Source: Aegilops tauschii subsp. strangulata
Taxonomy: Eukaryota > Streptophyta > Magnoliopsida > Poales > Poaceae
Assembly (NCBI RefSeq): GCF_002575655.3
Contig: NC_053036.3
Location: 648,231,387-648,295,386, forward strand
Direction of reading: 5' to 3'
DNA: 64,000 bases
Part shown: positions 10,378 through 22,037 of the stretch, one piece after another
Numbering within the stretch: the first letter of the stretch is position 1
Layout: every line of letters starts with the position of its first letter
Program-made: the position numbers and the translations under genes
Notes under the pieces: generated by a model
The model's input: the letters and a program-made list of their open reading frames with translations, nothing else
Told to the model about the DNA's origin: nothing
Database searches by the model: none

Positions 10378-13243
10378 ATCTATTCTTGCTTTTATGCCTA
10401 GCTAGTGGCGTTAAACGATAGCGCTTGTTGGGAGGCAACCCAATTTTCTTTGTGTTTTTTGTTTTTGTTTCTATATAGTAATAAATAATCCATCTACCTT
10501 CTGTTTAGATGTGTTTTTATCTTTTAATTAGTGTTTGTGCCAAGTAGAACCTATAGGATAACTTATGGTGATAGTTGATTTGATTCTGCTGAAAAACAGA
10601 AACTTTGTGCGCACGAGAAAAAAATCAGTAAATCACAGAAAAGTGCTTTTGCGTTGATTCTTTTTGATGCTGATCAATAAAAAAAATTGCCTAGGACTTC
10701 CTATTTTGGCTGAATTTTTGGAGTTCCAGAAGTTTGCGTCAGTTACAGATTATTACAGACTGTTCTGTTTTTGACAGATTCTGTTTTTCGTGTGTTGTTT
10801 GCTTATTTTGATGAATCTATGGCTATTAAAATAGTTTATAATCCATAGAGAAGTTGGATGCAGTAGGTTTAACACCAATATAAATAAAGAATGAGTTCAT
10901 TACAGTACCTTGAAGTGGTCTTTTGTTTTCTTTCGCTAACGGAGCTCACGAGATTTCTGTTGAGTTTTTTGTTGTGAAGTTTTCAAGTTTTGGGTGAAAT
11001 TCTTTTGATGGATTATGGAACAAGGAGTGGCAAGAGCCTTAGCTTGGGGATTCCCATGGCACCCACAAGATAATCCAAGGACACCAAAAATTCAAAGCTT
11101 GGGGATGCCCCGGAAGGCATCCCCTCTTTCGTCCACTTCCATCGGTAACTTTACTTGGAGCTATATTTTTATTCACCACATGATATGTGTTTTGCTTGGA
11201 GCGTCTTGTATTATTTGTGTCTTTTCTTTTTAGTTTACCACAATCATCCTTGCTGTACACACCTTTTGAGAGATCCATACATGAATTGGAGTTTGTTAGA
11301 ATACTCTATGTGCTTCACTTATATCTTTTGAGCTTTATAGTTTTGCTCTTGTGCTTCACTTATATCTTTTAGAGCACGGTGGTGGATTTGTTTTAAAGAA
11401 ACCTTTGATCTCTCATGCTTCACTTAGATTATTTTGAGAGTCTTAAATAGCGTGGTAATTTGCTAAAAATAATAATATGCTTGGTATTCAAGATTTGTAA
11501 AACTTTCTTTTGAGTGCGTTGAATACTAAGAAAAGTTTGATGCTTGATAATTGTTTTGAGATACGGAGGTAGTGATATTAAAGTCATGCTAGTTGGGTGA
11601 TTATGAATTTAAAGAATGCTTGTGTTAAAGTTAGCAAGTCCCGTAGCATGCATGTATGGTTAAAGTTGTGCAACAAATTTGAAACATGAAGTGTACCTGG
11701 CTTGCGCATCCTTATGAGTGGCGGTCGGGGACGAGCGATGGTCTTTTCCTACCAATCTATCCCTCTAGGAGCATGCGCGTAGTACTGGATTTTTGATGAC
11801 TTCTAAATTTTTGCAATAAGTATATGAGTTCTTTTTGACTAATGTTGGGTCCATGGATTATACGCACTTTTAGCTTTCCACCATTGCTATCCTCTTCGGT
11901 GCCGTGCATTGCCCTTTCTCACCTTGAGAGTTGGTGCAAACTTCGCCGGTGCATCCAAACCCCGCGATACGATACGCTCTGTCGCACATAAACCTCCTTA
12001 TATCTTCCTCAAAACAGCCACCATACCTACCTATTATGGCATTTCCATAACCATTCCGAGATATATTGCCATGCAACTTTCCACCGTTCCGTTCATCATC
12101 ATCATGACATGCTTTACTTTTGTCATATTGCCATTGCATGATCATGTAGTTGACATCGTATTTGTGGCAAAGCCACCATGCATAATTTTCATACATGTCA
12201 CTCTTGATTCATTGCACCATCCCGGTACACCACCGGAGGCATTCATATAGAGTCATATCTTGTTCTAAGTTTCGAATTGTAATTCATATGTTGTAATCAA
12301 TGAAAGTGTGATGATCGTCATTATTAGAGCATTGCCCAAAAAAAGAGAGAAAGGCCAAAAGAAAAAAAAGGAGGCCCAAAAAAATAAAAAATAAAAAATA
12401 AAAAGGGCAATGTTACTATCTCTTTTTCCACACTTGTGCTTCAAAATAGCACCATGTTCTTCATGTAGTGAGTCTCATATATTGTGCTTCAAAGTAGCAC
12501 CATGTTTTTCATATAGTGAGTCTCATAGGTTGTCTTTTTCATACTAGTGGGAATTTTTCATTATAGAACATGGCTTGTATATTCCAACGATGGGCTTCCT
12601 CAAATGCCCTAGGTCTTCGTGAGCAAGCAAGTTGGATGCACACCCACCAGTTTTCTTTTTGTTGAGCTTTCATTCATTTATAGCTCTAGTGCACCCGTTG
12701 CATGGCAATCCCTACTCCTCATGTTGACATCAATTGATGGGCATCTCCATAGCCCGTTGATTATCCTCGTCAATGTGAGACCTTCTTCTTTTTTTGTCTT
12801 CTCCACACAATCCCCATCATCATATTCTATTCCACCCATAGTGCTATATCCATGGCTCACGCTCATGTATTGCGTGAAAGTTGAAAAGGTTTGAGATTAT
12901 TTAAGTATGAAACAATTGCTTGGCTTGTCATCGGGGGTATAGAAGTTGGGAACATCTTTGTGTGACGAAAATGAAGCATAGCCTAACTATATGATTTTTT
13001 ATGGATGAACTTTCTTTTGCCATGTTATTTTGAGAAGACATGATTGCTTTTATTAGTATGCTTGAAGTATTATTATTTCTTATGTCAATATGAACTTTTG
13101 TCTTGAATCTTTCGGATCTGAATATTCATACCACAATTAAGAAGAGTTACATTGAAATTATGCCAAGTAGCACTCTGCATCAAAAATTCTCTTTCTATCA
13201 TTTACCTACTCGAGGACGAGCAGGAATTAAGCTTGGGGATGCC
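10378..13243 (+). other. Non-coding 3' internal region of the Sabrina-type element
   Basis: After the stop there is no RT or integrase in any frame. The conserved family stretch GGCGTTAAACGATAGCGCTT is seen near 10407. Short direct duplications occur at 11310-11370 (GTGCTTCACTTATATCTTTT twice) and 12438-12525 (GCTTCAAARTAGCACCATGTT twice, 60-bp spacing). A 113-codon open frame at 11909-12250 has no recognisable domain. The polypurine-like AAGCTTGGGGATGCC lies just before the 3' LTR. Confidence 0.75.
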
Positions 13244-14823
13244 TGATACGTCTCCAATGTATCTATAATTTTTGATTGCTCCATGCTATATTATCTATTG
13301 TTTTGGACTATATTGGGCTTTATTTTCCACTTTTATATTACTTTTGGGACTGACCTATTAACCGGAGGCCCAGCCCAGAATTGTTGTTTTTGTCTATTTC
13401 AGTGTTTCGAAGAAACGGCATATCAAACGGAGTCCAAACAGAATAAAACCTTTGGGAACGTGATTTTCTCATCAGATAAGATCCAGGAGACTTGGACCCT
13501 CGGTCAAGAAAGGAGGGAGGCGGCCACGAGGGTGGAGGGCGCCCCCCCAGGGCGCGCCCCCTGCCTCGTGGGCCCCCCGAAGCTCCACCGACGTACTCCT
13601 TCCTCCTATATATACCTACGTACCCCCGACAGATCACATACGGAGCCAAAAGCCTAATTCCACTGCCGCAACTTTCTGTATCCACGAGATCCCATCTTGG
13701 GGCCTGTTCCGGAGCTCCGCCGGAAGGGGATTCCACCACGGAGGGCTTCTACATCATCACCATAGCCTCTCCGATGAAGTGTGAGTAGTTTACTTCCGAC
13801 CTTTGGGTCCATAGCTAGTAGCTAGATGGCTTCTTCTCTCTTTTTGGATCTCAATACAACGTTCTCCCCCTCTCTCGTGGAGATCTATTCGATGTAATCT
13901 TCTTTTTGCGGTGTGTTTGGTGAGACCGATGAATTGTGGGTTTATGATCAAGATTATCTATGACCAATATTTGAATCTTCTCTGAATTCTTTTATGTATG
14001 ATTGAGTTATCTTTGCAAGTCTCTTCGAATTATCCGTTTGGTTTGGCCAACTAGATTGGTAGTTCTTGCAATGGGAGAAGTGCTTAGCTTTGGGTTCGAT
14101 CTTGCGGTGTCCTTACCCAGTGACAGAAAGGGTTGCAAGGCACGTATTGTATTGTTGCCATCGAGGATAACAAGATGGGGTATTTATCATATTGCATGAA
14201 TTTATTCCTCTACATCATGTCATCTTGCTTAAGGCATTAATCTGTTTTCATTAACTTAATACTCTAGATGCATGCTGGACAGCGGTCGATGAGTGGAGTA
14301 ATAGTAGTAGATGCAGGCAGGAGTCGGTCTACTTGTCTCGGACGTGATGCCTATATACATGATCATACCTAGATATTCTCATAACTATGCTCAATTCTGT
14401 CAATTGCTCAACAGTAATTCGTTCACCCACCGTAAAATACTTATGCTCTTGAGAGAAGCCACTAGTGAAATCTATGGCCCCCGGGTCTATTTCCATCATA
14501 TTAATCTTCCTACGCTTTATTATTGCTTTGCTCTTTACTTTGCCTTTTATTTTACTTTGCATCTTTATACCAAAAAAATACCAAAAATATTATCTATCAT
14601 CTCTATCAGATCTCACTCTCGTAAGTGACCGTGAAGGGATTGACAACCCCTATTCGTGTTGGTTGCGAGGAGTTATTTGCTTTGTGTAGGTACGAGGGAC
14701 TTGCGCGTGGCCTCCTACTGGATTGATACCTTGGTTCTCAAAAACTGAGGGAAATACTTACGCTACTCTGCTGCATCATCCTCTCCTCTTTGGGGAAAAC
14801 CAACGCAAGCTCAAGACGTCGCA
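13244..14823 (+). repeat. 3' LTR of the Sabrina-type element
   Basis: Starts TGATACGTCTCCAATG and ends GACGTCGCA; 1580 bp, aligning along its full length with the 5' LTR. It is preceded by the polypurine-like tract at about 13229-13243. Confidence 0.95.
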
Positions 14824-14828
14824 GGGGC
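14824..14828. repeat. Target-site duplication GGGGC, right copy
   Basis: Matches 6483-6487. TTAGCTGCAG of the 73-bp repeat follows immediately. Confidence 0.93.
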
Positions 14829-15083
14829 TTAGCTGCAGTCCAGTACTCGCCTAAGATTTAAAAATCCTACCGAGTGGTGAGCAACCCTCCCACTCGGGGG
14901 CTTAGCTGCAGTCCAGTACTCGCTTAAGATTTTAAAATCCTACTGAGTGGTGAGCAACCCTCCCACTCGGGGGCTTAGCTGCAGTCCAGTACTCGCCTAA
15001 GTTTGAAAAATCCGACCGAGTGGTGAGCAACCCTCCCACTCGGAGGCTTAGCTGTAGTCCAGTACTGGCCTAAGGTTGAAATA
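14829..15083 (+). repeat. 73-bp tandem repeat array (right part)
   Basis: About 3.5 further units starting at 14829, 14902, 14975 and 15048. The last is degenerate (GCTGTAGTCC, ACTGGCC) and truncated. The array was contiguous with 5675-6487 before the insertion. Confidence 0.93.
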
Positions 15084-15128
15084 CGTTCTGAATGAGAACT
15101 GACCTTCTCACTCATCGACTTGGCCACA

Positions 15129-15456
15129 CGCTCTATCCCGATCCGTAAGGACGACGAGGCGTGGGTCGACTGCTACCTTCTCCTCAGAGCTGCGCCACAA
15201 GTATAACGTGCGCTCCATCCCGATCCACAAGGACGGCAAGGCGTAGGTCGACTGCTACCTTCTCCTCAGAGCTGCGCCACAAGTATAACGTGCGCTCCAT
15301 CCCGATCCACAAGGACGGCAAGGCGTAGGTCGACTGCTACCTTCTCCTCAGAGCTGCGCCACAAGTATAACATGCGCTCCATCCCGATCCGCAAGGACGA
15401 CGAGGTGCAGGTCGACTGCTACCTTCTCCTCAGAGCTGCGTCACAAGTATAACGTC
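15129..15456 (+). repeat. 82-bp tandem repeat array, four units
   Basis: Units begin at 15129, 15211, 15293 and 15375 and carry CATCCCGATCC, AAGGACG, GTCGACTGCTACCTTCTCC and CAGAGCTGCG. Two middle units are almost identical; the outer two differ at a few sites. It lies in the same 3' non-coding part of the Tat element as the 73-bp array. Nothing coding is seen from 15457 to 15691. Confidence 0.95.
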
Positions 15457-15691
15457 GACTGTCACCTTCCACCATGAAGCTGCACCACTCAAAAGGTTAT
15501 TCCGAGCGAAGGAACAAGTACCGCTCGGAGACAAGCAGAAGCATATTCAGAGATAAACCAAATTCGGATAAAGCCTAAGGTTCCGGCCTATGGATAAAAG
15601 TACTCGAGTGTCAAGCCCGAAGGAGTTTTAACGGTTACACAATCACTCGGCATTCCGAGGCAAATAAAGGTGAAGCATAAAGTTTTTTGAA

Positions 15692-18600
15692 TCACTCGGC
15701 AGGTGAAGGACTGGCTGGATCGCAGAAACTGTCGAGGTCCATGCTGTCTGCAACGCGAGTGGCGGCGTCGAGGAAAGTATCCATGAAGGACTGAAAAGTG
15801 AGCTTTTTAGTGTTGGCGACCTTGAGCGCCGCCAGCTTGTCCTCATTGACATCCTTGCAGTGCACTCGAACCAACGACAGAGCGACATCAGCACCGCAGC
15901 GGGCAGATGATTTCTTCCATTCTTGCACTCGGTCTGGTATCTGATTCAGTCGAACCATCAGAGACTCGAGGTCTTGAGACAGTTCCGCCTGGGGCTAGAG
16001 CTCAGCATCAACCCAAGTCATCGCCGCCTTCAGACGGGCAAGATAAGCAATTGCGCTGTCCGCGCGAGATTCCATCCGCAGCACGTTCATCGCAACATCA
16101 TCCTTGACTGGACAGTTTATTGGATCGAGACCAGTCTCAACCCGCCCAGTTTCTTCTTCGAAGTCTCGGCAAAGTTCTGCACAGTCGAGTGAATAATGAG
16201 TTGACGGTATGGCAGAGAGCATCAGTCGACGTAAACAAGTCAATCGAACAACAAATACCTTCAAGTTTGGAGACCAGTTTTGCAGCAAGCTGGCCCAGAT
16301 AAGATTCTAACTCGCCCTTCTTGGCCTTAAGGCTTCCAATCTCGTCAGTCAGCCTATCCTTGTCCTTCTTCAATTGCTCGGCTTCTCGGTTGGCATCAGA
16401 AATGGCGGTCTTGAGAGTGGAATTCTCTTCTTCCAACTTACCGACTGAAGCTAGCTTCTTGTCAGCAAGCGCCGTTTTCTCTCGCGCCTCCTTCTGGGCA
16501 GCAGCGAGATCGAGGTCCTTCTGCTCCACAGCCTGCTTCATTTTCTCTAAAGAAACAACATTCTTCAGACGACCTTGAAGTCGACGGTTTTCACTACGCA
16601 CATCTATTCGAGTGAAGTCACTCGGTTCAAAGTGACTAAGACATACGCGGAGAAATAAAAGTCGTAAGATGAACAGTTGACAATTGATTACCTCCCATGG
16701 CAGTCACTTCGTCATGAGAGGTCTTGAGGTTTTTCTGAGCCAGTTCCAGATCGAGATTGAGGCTGATTTGTTGCTGGTTCAGTATGGAAATCTGAGCTCC
16801 AACATCACAAGACTTCTGCAGTCAGCATATAAGTCATATTAGTCGACAGAAACTAAAGAGCGACGAAGTGAAAGTTACTCTAATACTACCATCGAATCAA
16901 ACATTCAACGGCAGTCTCGAGGACTACACCCAGTGGGTGCACTCAGCGTGGCCCCACTGGTTTGATTCAACACTCGGCATGGTCTGCCCAGCATGAGTAA
17001 TAAAAAAAATGTTGTTCTCAGACCATAATCGACTGCTAGCAGTCGACCATGGTCTCGGGGACTACACCCAGTGGATGCACTCAGCGTGCCCCCACCGGTT
17101 TGATTCGACACTCGGCATGGTCTGCCAAGATCGAGTGAAGAAGTTTAAACTATCAGACCACAGTCGACTGCCTGCAGTCAACCATGGTCTCGGGGACTAC
17201 ACCCAGTGGGTGCACTCAGCGTGCCCCCACTGGTCCAATAGTGCAAGAACTACAACCTGATGGGCGGACAGATACAAAAGTGCAAACTCATGATAGATGC
17301 ACATAAAGTTCCAAAACGCTCATCCACGACGTAGTCGACTCAATACTAGTCGACTCAAGCAGACTTATACAACCTCAAGACAGGCGCACCCAGTGGGTGT
17401 TCGGAATGAAATCGGATGGGAGATAACTGACCTTAACATTGGCCTGCAGGGCGGTGCTGGCGTTGTAAGCCACCTGACTGGCCTCGTGTATCACCTTCAC
17501 CTGCTCCATAACAAGGGTCGCTTGGCGAAGAGCCTCCCTAGCAGCACTTGGCGGGTCGTCTGGGCTTTGATATGCAGCAAAGAGCGATGGCTCCAGAGCA
17601 GTCGAGGCAGGGACTTGCGCTGAGGCAGCAGGAGCTGGATTCACCGACCCCGACGGGCGATCAGTCGTCAGCGGGTCGGCAAACGTAACGTTGGTCCGAA
17701 CCGGATCTCCGGTTCGCTCGACCACTGCTTCAAGCACGGGCGTCGACTGGGAGACTTGGACTTCAGGCACCCTCCTGCTCGAGCCTTTGCCCCTCCTCTT
17801 CCTCTCCTTTGGAGGCATTTCCTCTTCTTAATCGTCGGGAAGCACAACGACGTCTCACAGAGCTGCAGCGAAAGGAGAAAATAACAGAACATCAGTCGAC
17901 CGACAATTCAATCGACGAAAACAAGTTTTGGCTAAGTGGACTCACCAGCTCGAGAGGAGACCGCGTCATCAGTCTCTTCATCCCTTGTGGTCTTGTCGAC
18001 ATCCATATCAGTGGCAGTAGAGGTAGGGCTGGACAAGTTTGTCATCCGCTCGGTCAGATCAGAAGAAACAGTCGGTACAAAGAAAAGACACGGAAAAAAC
18101 ATGTTACCCAGAGGCGACGGGCACATCCATTCTGATTTTCGGTAGAGTCTTCCGAGCCTTGGGGATGTTGGTCTTGGGGTGCTTGGTGACCTTCTCCGCC
18201 AGTTCCGGAGTCGAAGACCGAGTACGCTTGTGCGCCTGAGTGCTCGGGGCCACAGCCTTACCACGCCCACCTGCTGGGTCATGATGTAGCTTGGATCGGC
18301 GTTCGGTCCGTGGCGGCGAGTCGACCTCCTCCTCCTCATCCGACTCCTCGCTCTCATCATCGTCGTCGTCGTCGTCGCCTGGGGATTCCCATTCAGCGCT
18401 CTCCTCCGCGCTGTCCTCACCTTCTTGGTCCTGCTCTGGAGCCTGTTCGCCGTTGGGCATCGAGTACGTCTCGGTATAAATTTGCAAAACAAGGAGTCGA
18501 GTGAAAGTCAGTCGGTATCAAGGGCAATCGGAATGTGCATTCAAAAACAGTCGGAATGAAGGTCATACCTTGTCGGGCAGATTGCCGTCACTGAAGGGCG

Positions 18601-19558
18601 CCACTCTCCTGGCCCCTCTGGGGTTGTCTTTGTTACCAGCAATGCTTGTCAGCCACATAGCCACCATCTCAGCCGATACCTCCTCAGGGTGCACTCGAGC
18701 AGAATCACTAGGCCCAGTGTACATCCACATGGGATGATCTCGGTACTGGAGGGGCTGAATGCGTCGACTGAGGAACACCTCCAGCAGATCCATACCAGTG
18801 ACTCCCTGGTTTATCAACGAGACCACCCTCTCGACTAGCATGTTCGTCTCTACTTGCTCGGCAGTGGTCACTTTCAGAGAAGGAGTTTGACCACGGTCAA
18901 AGGTAAAAGGAGGAAGTCCAGTCGGTTGACCAGGGGTTGCGAGGTCCTGGCAGTAGAACCAGGTCGACTGCCAGCCTCTGACTGACTCGGGAAAGGTCAT
19001 GGAAGGGAAAGAACTCCTCTTCCTCTTCTGGATGCCTAAGCCACTGCACATCTGGATGACATGGGTTTTCTCGTCACTCGAATTTGTTTTCTTCACCGAT
19101 TGAGAGCGAATGGTGAAGATATGTTTGAACAGACCCCAATGCGGTCGACATCCCAAGAAATTCTCACACATAGATACAAACGCAGCGAGATAAATGATGG
19201 TATTGGGAGTGAAGTGATGAAGTTGAGCACCAAAAAATTTCAGGAAGCCCCTGAAGAAAGCATGAGGGGGGAGAGAAAAACCCCGGTCGACGTGGGTGGC
19301 GAGCAGTACGCACTCACCGGGTCGGGGCTGCGGCGCCATCTCGCTCCCCGGCAGCCTTGCCGCACCCTTGGCGACCAGGCCAGATTCCATCAGCTCGTCC
19401 AAGTCATCCTGCCGAAGCGAGGGTTGGATCCAGTCGCCTTGGATCCAACCCGTCGGCAGCCTCGAGCGTGATGACGACCCGCAGTTCAGCTTCTTCGCCT
19501 TTGTCGCCCCCGCCATCTTCTTTGCGCGCTCCAGCATCTTCGTCTTGTCTTTCGCCAT
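15692..19558 (-). pseudogene. Antisense multi-exon gene of the Tat-lineage element ('putative gypsy type transposon' domain, coiled coil)
   Basis: On the minus strand, exon 1 (19558-18569, 330 codons, ATG start) resembles the plant 'putative gypsy type transposon' domain family, with LPPHAFFRGFLKFFGAQLHH and WGLFKHIFTI. GT at 18568 and the following exons (about 18469-18108, an acidic Asp/Glu stretch; then about 17862-17432) fit GT..AG introns. Further exons near 16800-16690, 16601-16255 and 16180-15692 encode Lys/Glu-rich coiled coil (KMKQAVEQKDLDLAAAQKEA). An in-frame TAG at 15997-15995 interrupts the last exon. Such antisense ORFs between pol and 3' LTR are known in Tat elements such as maize Grande; their role is unknown. 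Exon borders after exon 2 are by eye. Confidence 0.7.
16907..17245 (-). repeat. ~133-bp imperfect repeat, about 2.5 copies, in an intron of the antisense gene
   Basis: The phrase GGACTACACCCAGTGG followed by TGCACTCAGCGTG recurs near 16920, 17059 and 17192, with intervening CTCGGCATGGTCTGCC and CAGTCGAC blocks. It lies between coiled-coil exons of the minus-strand gene. Confidence 0.8.
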
Positions 19559-19664
19559 GGCAGCGGAGCAGCGGCGTCGGAGCGGCGGAGGTAGATGTCG
19601 TGGGGGAGCGGAGGAAGAAGAGAGGAAACAGATGCAAACAGTACCGGTACCTCGACCCCCGTCG

Positions 19665-19674
19665 CCTTATAAGG
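19665..19674 (-). promoter_or_regulatory. Possible TATA box for the antisense gene
   Basis: CCTTATAAGG, about 110 bases upstream of the minus-strand ATG at 19558. It is palindromic, so direction is not proved. From 19675 to 20062 I see no coding sequence. Confidence 0.4.
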
Positions 19675-20062
19675 AGCCACTTCTGAGTGGCTGACGGGTG
19701 GGTCCGAGCGATCTTATCAGATCCCGCAGCAGTCGCGCGCGCCATACATGGCGAAAAAGGTGGCGCAGAAATCAAGGCGCCCCCGTTTATCCGTCCCGTC
19801 TACTTCGGCACGTCCCGTCCCGCGCGCTTCCCCGAAAATTTCGAATTCCGTGAGATCCGGGATGCGCTGTGACCAAAGCAACACTCGGCAGATGGGGTTA
19901 TAAATCCAATCGACGATTCCTGAATCGATCGAGGCGACTGAAATAAAGCTGAGGTCCCAACATTAGCCTCTACACAAGCATAAAAGCCGTGAAGCACAAG
20001 GGTCGAAGCAAGATCAACCTCGGCCCCTTTTTCACTCGAACCTCAATCCATTCAGGGGCTAA

Positions 20063-20622
20063 TGATGAGGACATAGACCTAGGGTAGGGTCATAGGCCTG
20101 ACCTACCAACCCTACCCAAGGCCATTATCAAAGCAACAGGAAGGACCCAGCCAAGGCGTCGAGTGTCATCCACTCGACTCGTCCACCACTCGGAGATCTG
20201 TCCTTCCTGTGATCACTCGACTACATGAAGAACCACTCGACCTATTGAAGATCAGGAGTCGACCAGCACCGCAATGGTCATACATTCACTCTGTAGTCTT
20301 TAAGGTCATTCATAGCACTTAATATTGGCGTTACCAGTAACTGCCTGTCTTTATGTACATTGAACCTCTTGTAACGTGGGTTGGCTGGGGTCCTGGCGCA
20401 CTCTATATAAGCCACCCCCCTCCACTGGCACAAGGGTTCGCACCCCCTGTAATACTCACACACATAAACCAATCGACCGCCTCCGGGCTCCGAGACGTAG
20501 GGCTGTTACTTCCTCCGAGAAGGGCCTGAACTCGTAAACTCGTGTGTACAACTTCACCGTAGCTGGGATCTTGCCTCTCCATACCTACCCCCTCCTCTAC
20601 TGTCAGCCTCAGAACCACGACA
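20063..20622 (+). repeat. 3' LTR of the Tat-lineage element
   Basis: Starts TGATGAGGACATAG after a purine-rich TTCAGGGGCTAA and ends AACCACGACA, 560 bp. A TATA-like CTCTATATAAGCC occurs near 20400. Boundaries rest on TG...CA ends and the preceding purine tract. The partner LTR is outside the window, so they are not confirmed by alignment. Confidence 0.7.
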
Positions 20623-21486
20623 CCCTCCAGCCAGCACGTGCTCCAAAATGATGCCTCCAGGAGGGACAACGGCATCGAAGGTGGAATCATCGTCCGATCT
20701 GGTAGACCCAGATCTAGGGTTTCCCCCAAAGCATCACGAGTGCGGCGCCATGACCTACAACAACGATGCCTCAAGAAGGGAACAATGTCATAGACGCCGC
20801 CATCTTCTACCATGACCGTAGTCAGCACGATTTTCATCGGATCACGGCCCCCCGATGTCGCAACTGACTGAAACCGAATGGAGCTTCGCCGTCAAGACAA
20901 TAGTTGCCGTCAGCTCGCTGGCAGGGAGCCGCCAGCCGCCCCTCACCGGTCATCCACGCGCCACTGGTTGCCACGCTGGGGCGGGTCTGGATGGGACGCC
21001 AGATCCGCGACTTCCGTCGCCCATCTTCAGGCATAGACTCCACCGAGGGGAAGAGCACCAACCATGGATCTGGCCGTCGCCACATAGGCAAGGGATGGCG
21101 CCCTACCTGCTGCTCGCGGATCAAACACCGGAGTCGCCCCTGTCGCCTCCGGGTGATCCCGCAGCCCCCGCCGTGTCCGACCTTCCACGTACAGGACGAG
21201 GCACCGCAGCACCACCGCCGGACCTGCCCGCGCGCTGTCGCACCCTGGATGAACGCGACACCACCGCCCAAGGACGCCCGCCCCACGCCGAGCCCTCCCG
21301 CGAGGAGGAGATGGGCCCCCGCCACCGCCATCACCTACCGGGCTTTGCCAGGCGGCAAGGGGAGAAGAGGGGCGGGGGGACCTGAGGTGCCGGCCGCTAG
21401 GGTTGCCCCCTCGGTCGCTTGCGAGAGGCGCAACGCGAGAGGGTTCACGATGGATGCTTTGTGTCCTTCCATTATACCGAGTATCA
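20623..21486. other. GC-rich segment of unknown origin
   Basis: No recognised domain in any frame. The open frames on both strands are Arg/Pro/Ala-rich and look like by-products of base composition. It lies between the Tat 3' LTR and the Copia remnant. The stretch AGGGTTTCCCCC and the G-rich block near 21355 recall parts of Triticeae repeats, but I cannot name one. Confidence 0.4.
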
Positions 21487-22037
21487 CGTAAAGTTAGTAC
21501 AAAGTCCAAGATTCTTGAGCCGCGAGAGCTATAAGTAGCCTCACCGTGTCCATCCTTGTAACTGAAGCAAACACTTCTTCGAAGTCCACATCTTGCTCTT
21601 GCACGCATGCTTTAGCCACCAGCATTGCTTTATGCTTCACCAACTTCCTTCGACATCTTTCTTGACTTTGTACACCCACTTGATCTCTATGGCATTATGT
21701 CCGTTAGGAAGATCCACGAGCTCCCATGTATCATTGTCGCGGATCGAACCCAACTCTTCATCCATAGCACGACACCAACACTTCTCCATCTTTGCGTGTT
21801 CAAAATTTTCCGGTTTCTCAATGTACAAACGTCGTTGCTCTTTGCTCTTCATCTTCACTGAACTTGTTTGAGGCGCTTCCTTCGGACAGAGATCCAACAC
21901 GCATTGCATGCGTACTGGTGAATGTGGCTGCTCCGTCGTCTCCGGTGCTGTTGGAGGTGACGTCACATCTTCTCAGGTTGCCAACCCTCCTATTTCTGGC
22001 GTTTCTGGCCCTTGCGAACTGCTCTCTGGAGAGCCTA
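21487..22037 (-). pseudogene. Copia reverse transcriptase fragment
   Basis: On the minus strand, residues read WCRAMDEELGSIRDNDTWEL, IKWVYKVK and AKACVQEQDVDFEEVFASVT. These are the start of a Ty1/Copia reverse transcriptase (the usual EEL..I..N.TW.L and EVFAPV motifs). Frames shift between 21966-21637 and 21679-21494. It is truncated at 21487, before the catalytic YVDD. It is the continuation of the Copia element whose gag lies at 23331-24570, separated by the DNA transposon at 22038-22834. Confidence 0.82.

Larger units (their letters stand above)
6488..14823 (+). mobile_element. Sabrina-type Ty3/Gypsy retrotransposon, complete but lacking pol (non-autonomous)
   Basis: Two LTRs of identical length (1580 bp) flank an internal region with a tRNA primer site, one long gag-protease ORF and about 2.9 kb without coding sequence. 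The element is bounded by TG...CA ends and a 5-bp duplication. The LTR sequence (opening TGATACGTCTCCAACGTATC) matches my memory of the Sabrina group of wheat and barley, placed in the Athila branch of Gypsy elements. An eye count gives about 35-40 substitutions between the LTRs (about 2.4%). With a commonly used grass rate of 1.3e-8 per site per year this suggests roughly one million years since insertion. No RT, RNase H or integrase is present, so movement would need enzymes from a related element. Confidence 0.93.
1..20622 (+). mobile_element. Tat-lineage Ty3/Gypsy LTR retrotransposon, 5' end outside window, nested insertion inside
   Basis: Gag, protease, reverse transcriptase, RNase H, a second RNase H and integrase follow in Gypsy order on the + strand. 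Then come tandem repeats, an antisense gene and a 3' LTR ending at 20622. A second RNase H domain after the polymerase and an extra ORF between pol and the 3' LTR are hallmarks of the Tat lineage (known from the family; here both are seen). A complete second retrotransposon (6488-14823 plus a 5-bp duplication) interrupts it, so about 12.3 kb of this element lies in the window. The 5' LTR and primer-binding site are beyond the left edge. Many stops and at least two frameshifts make it non-functional. I do not assign a Triticeae family name. Confidence 0.85.

Noticed and set aside
18291..18504. Serine- or proline-rich plus-strand ORFs
   Set aside because: Shadows of the Asp/Glu-rich exon of the minus-strand gene.
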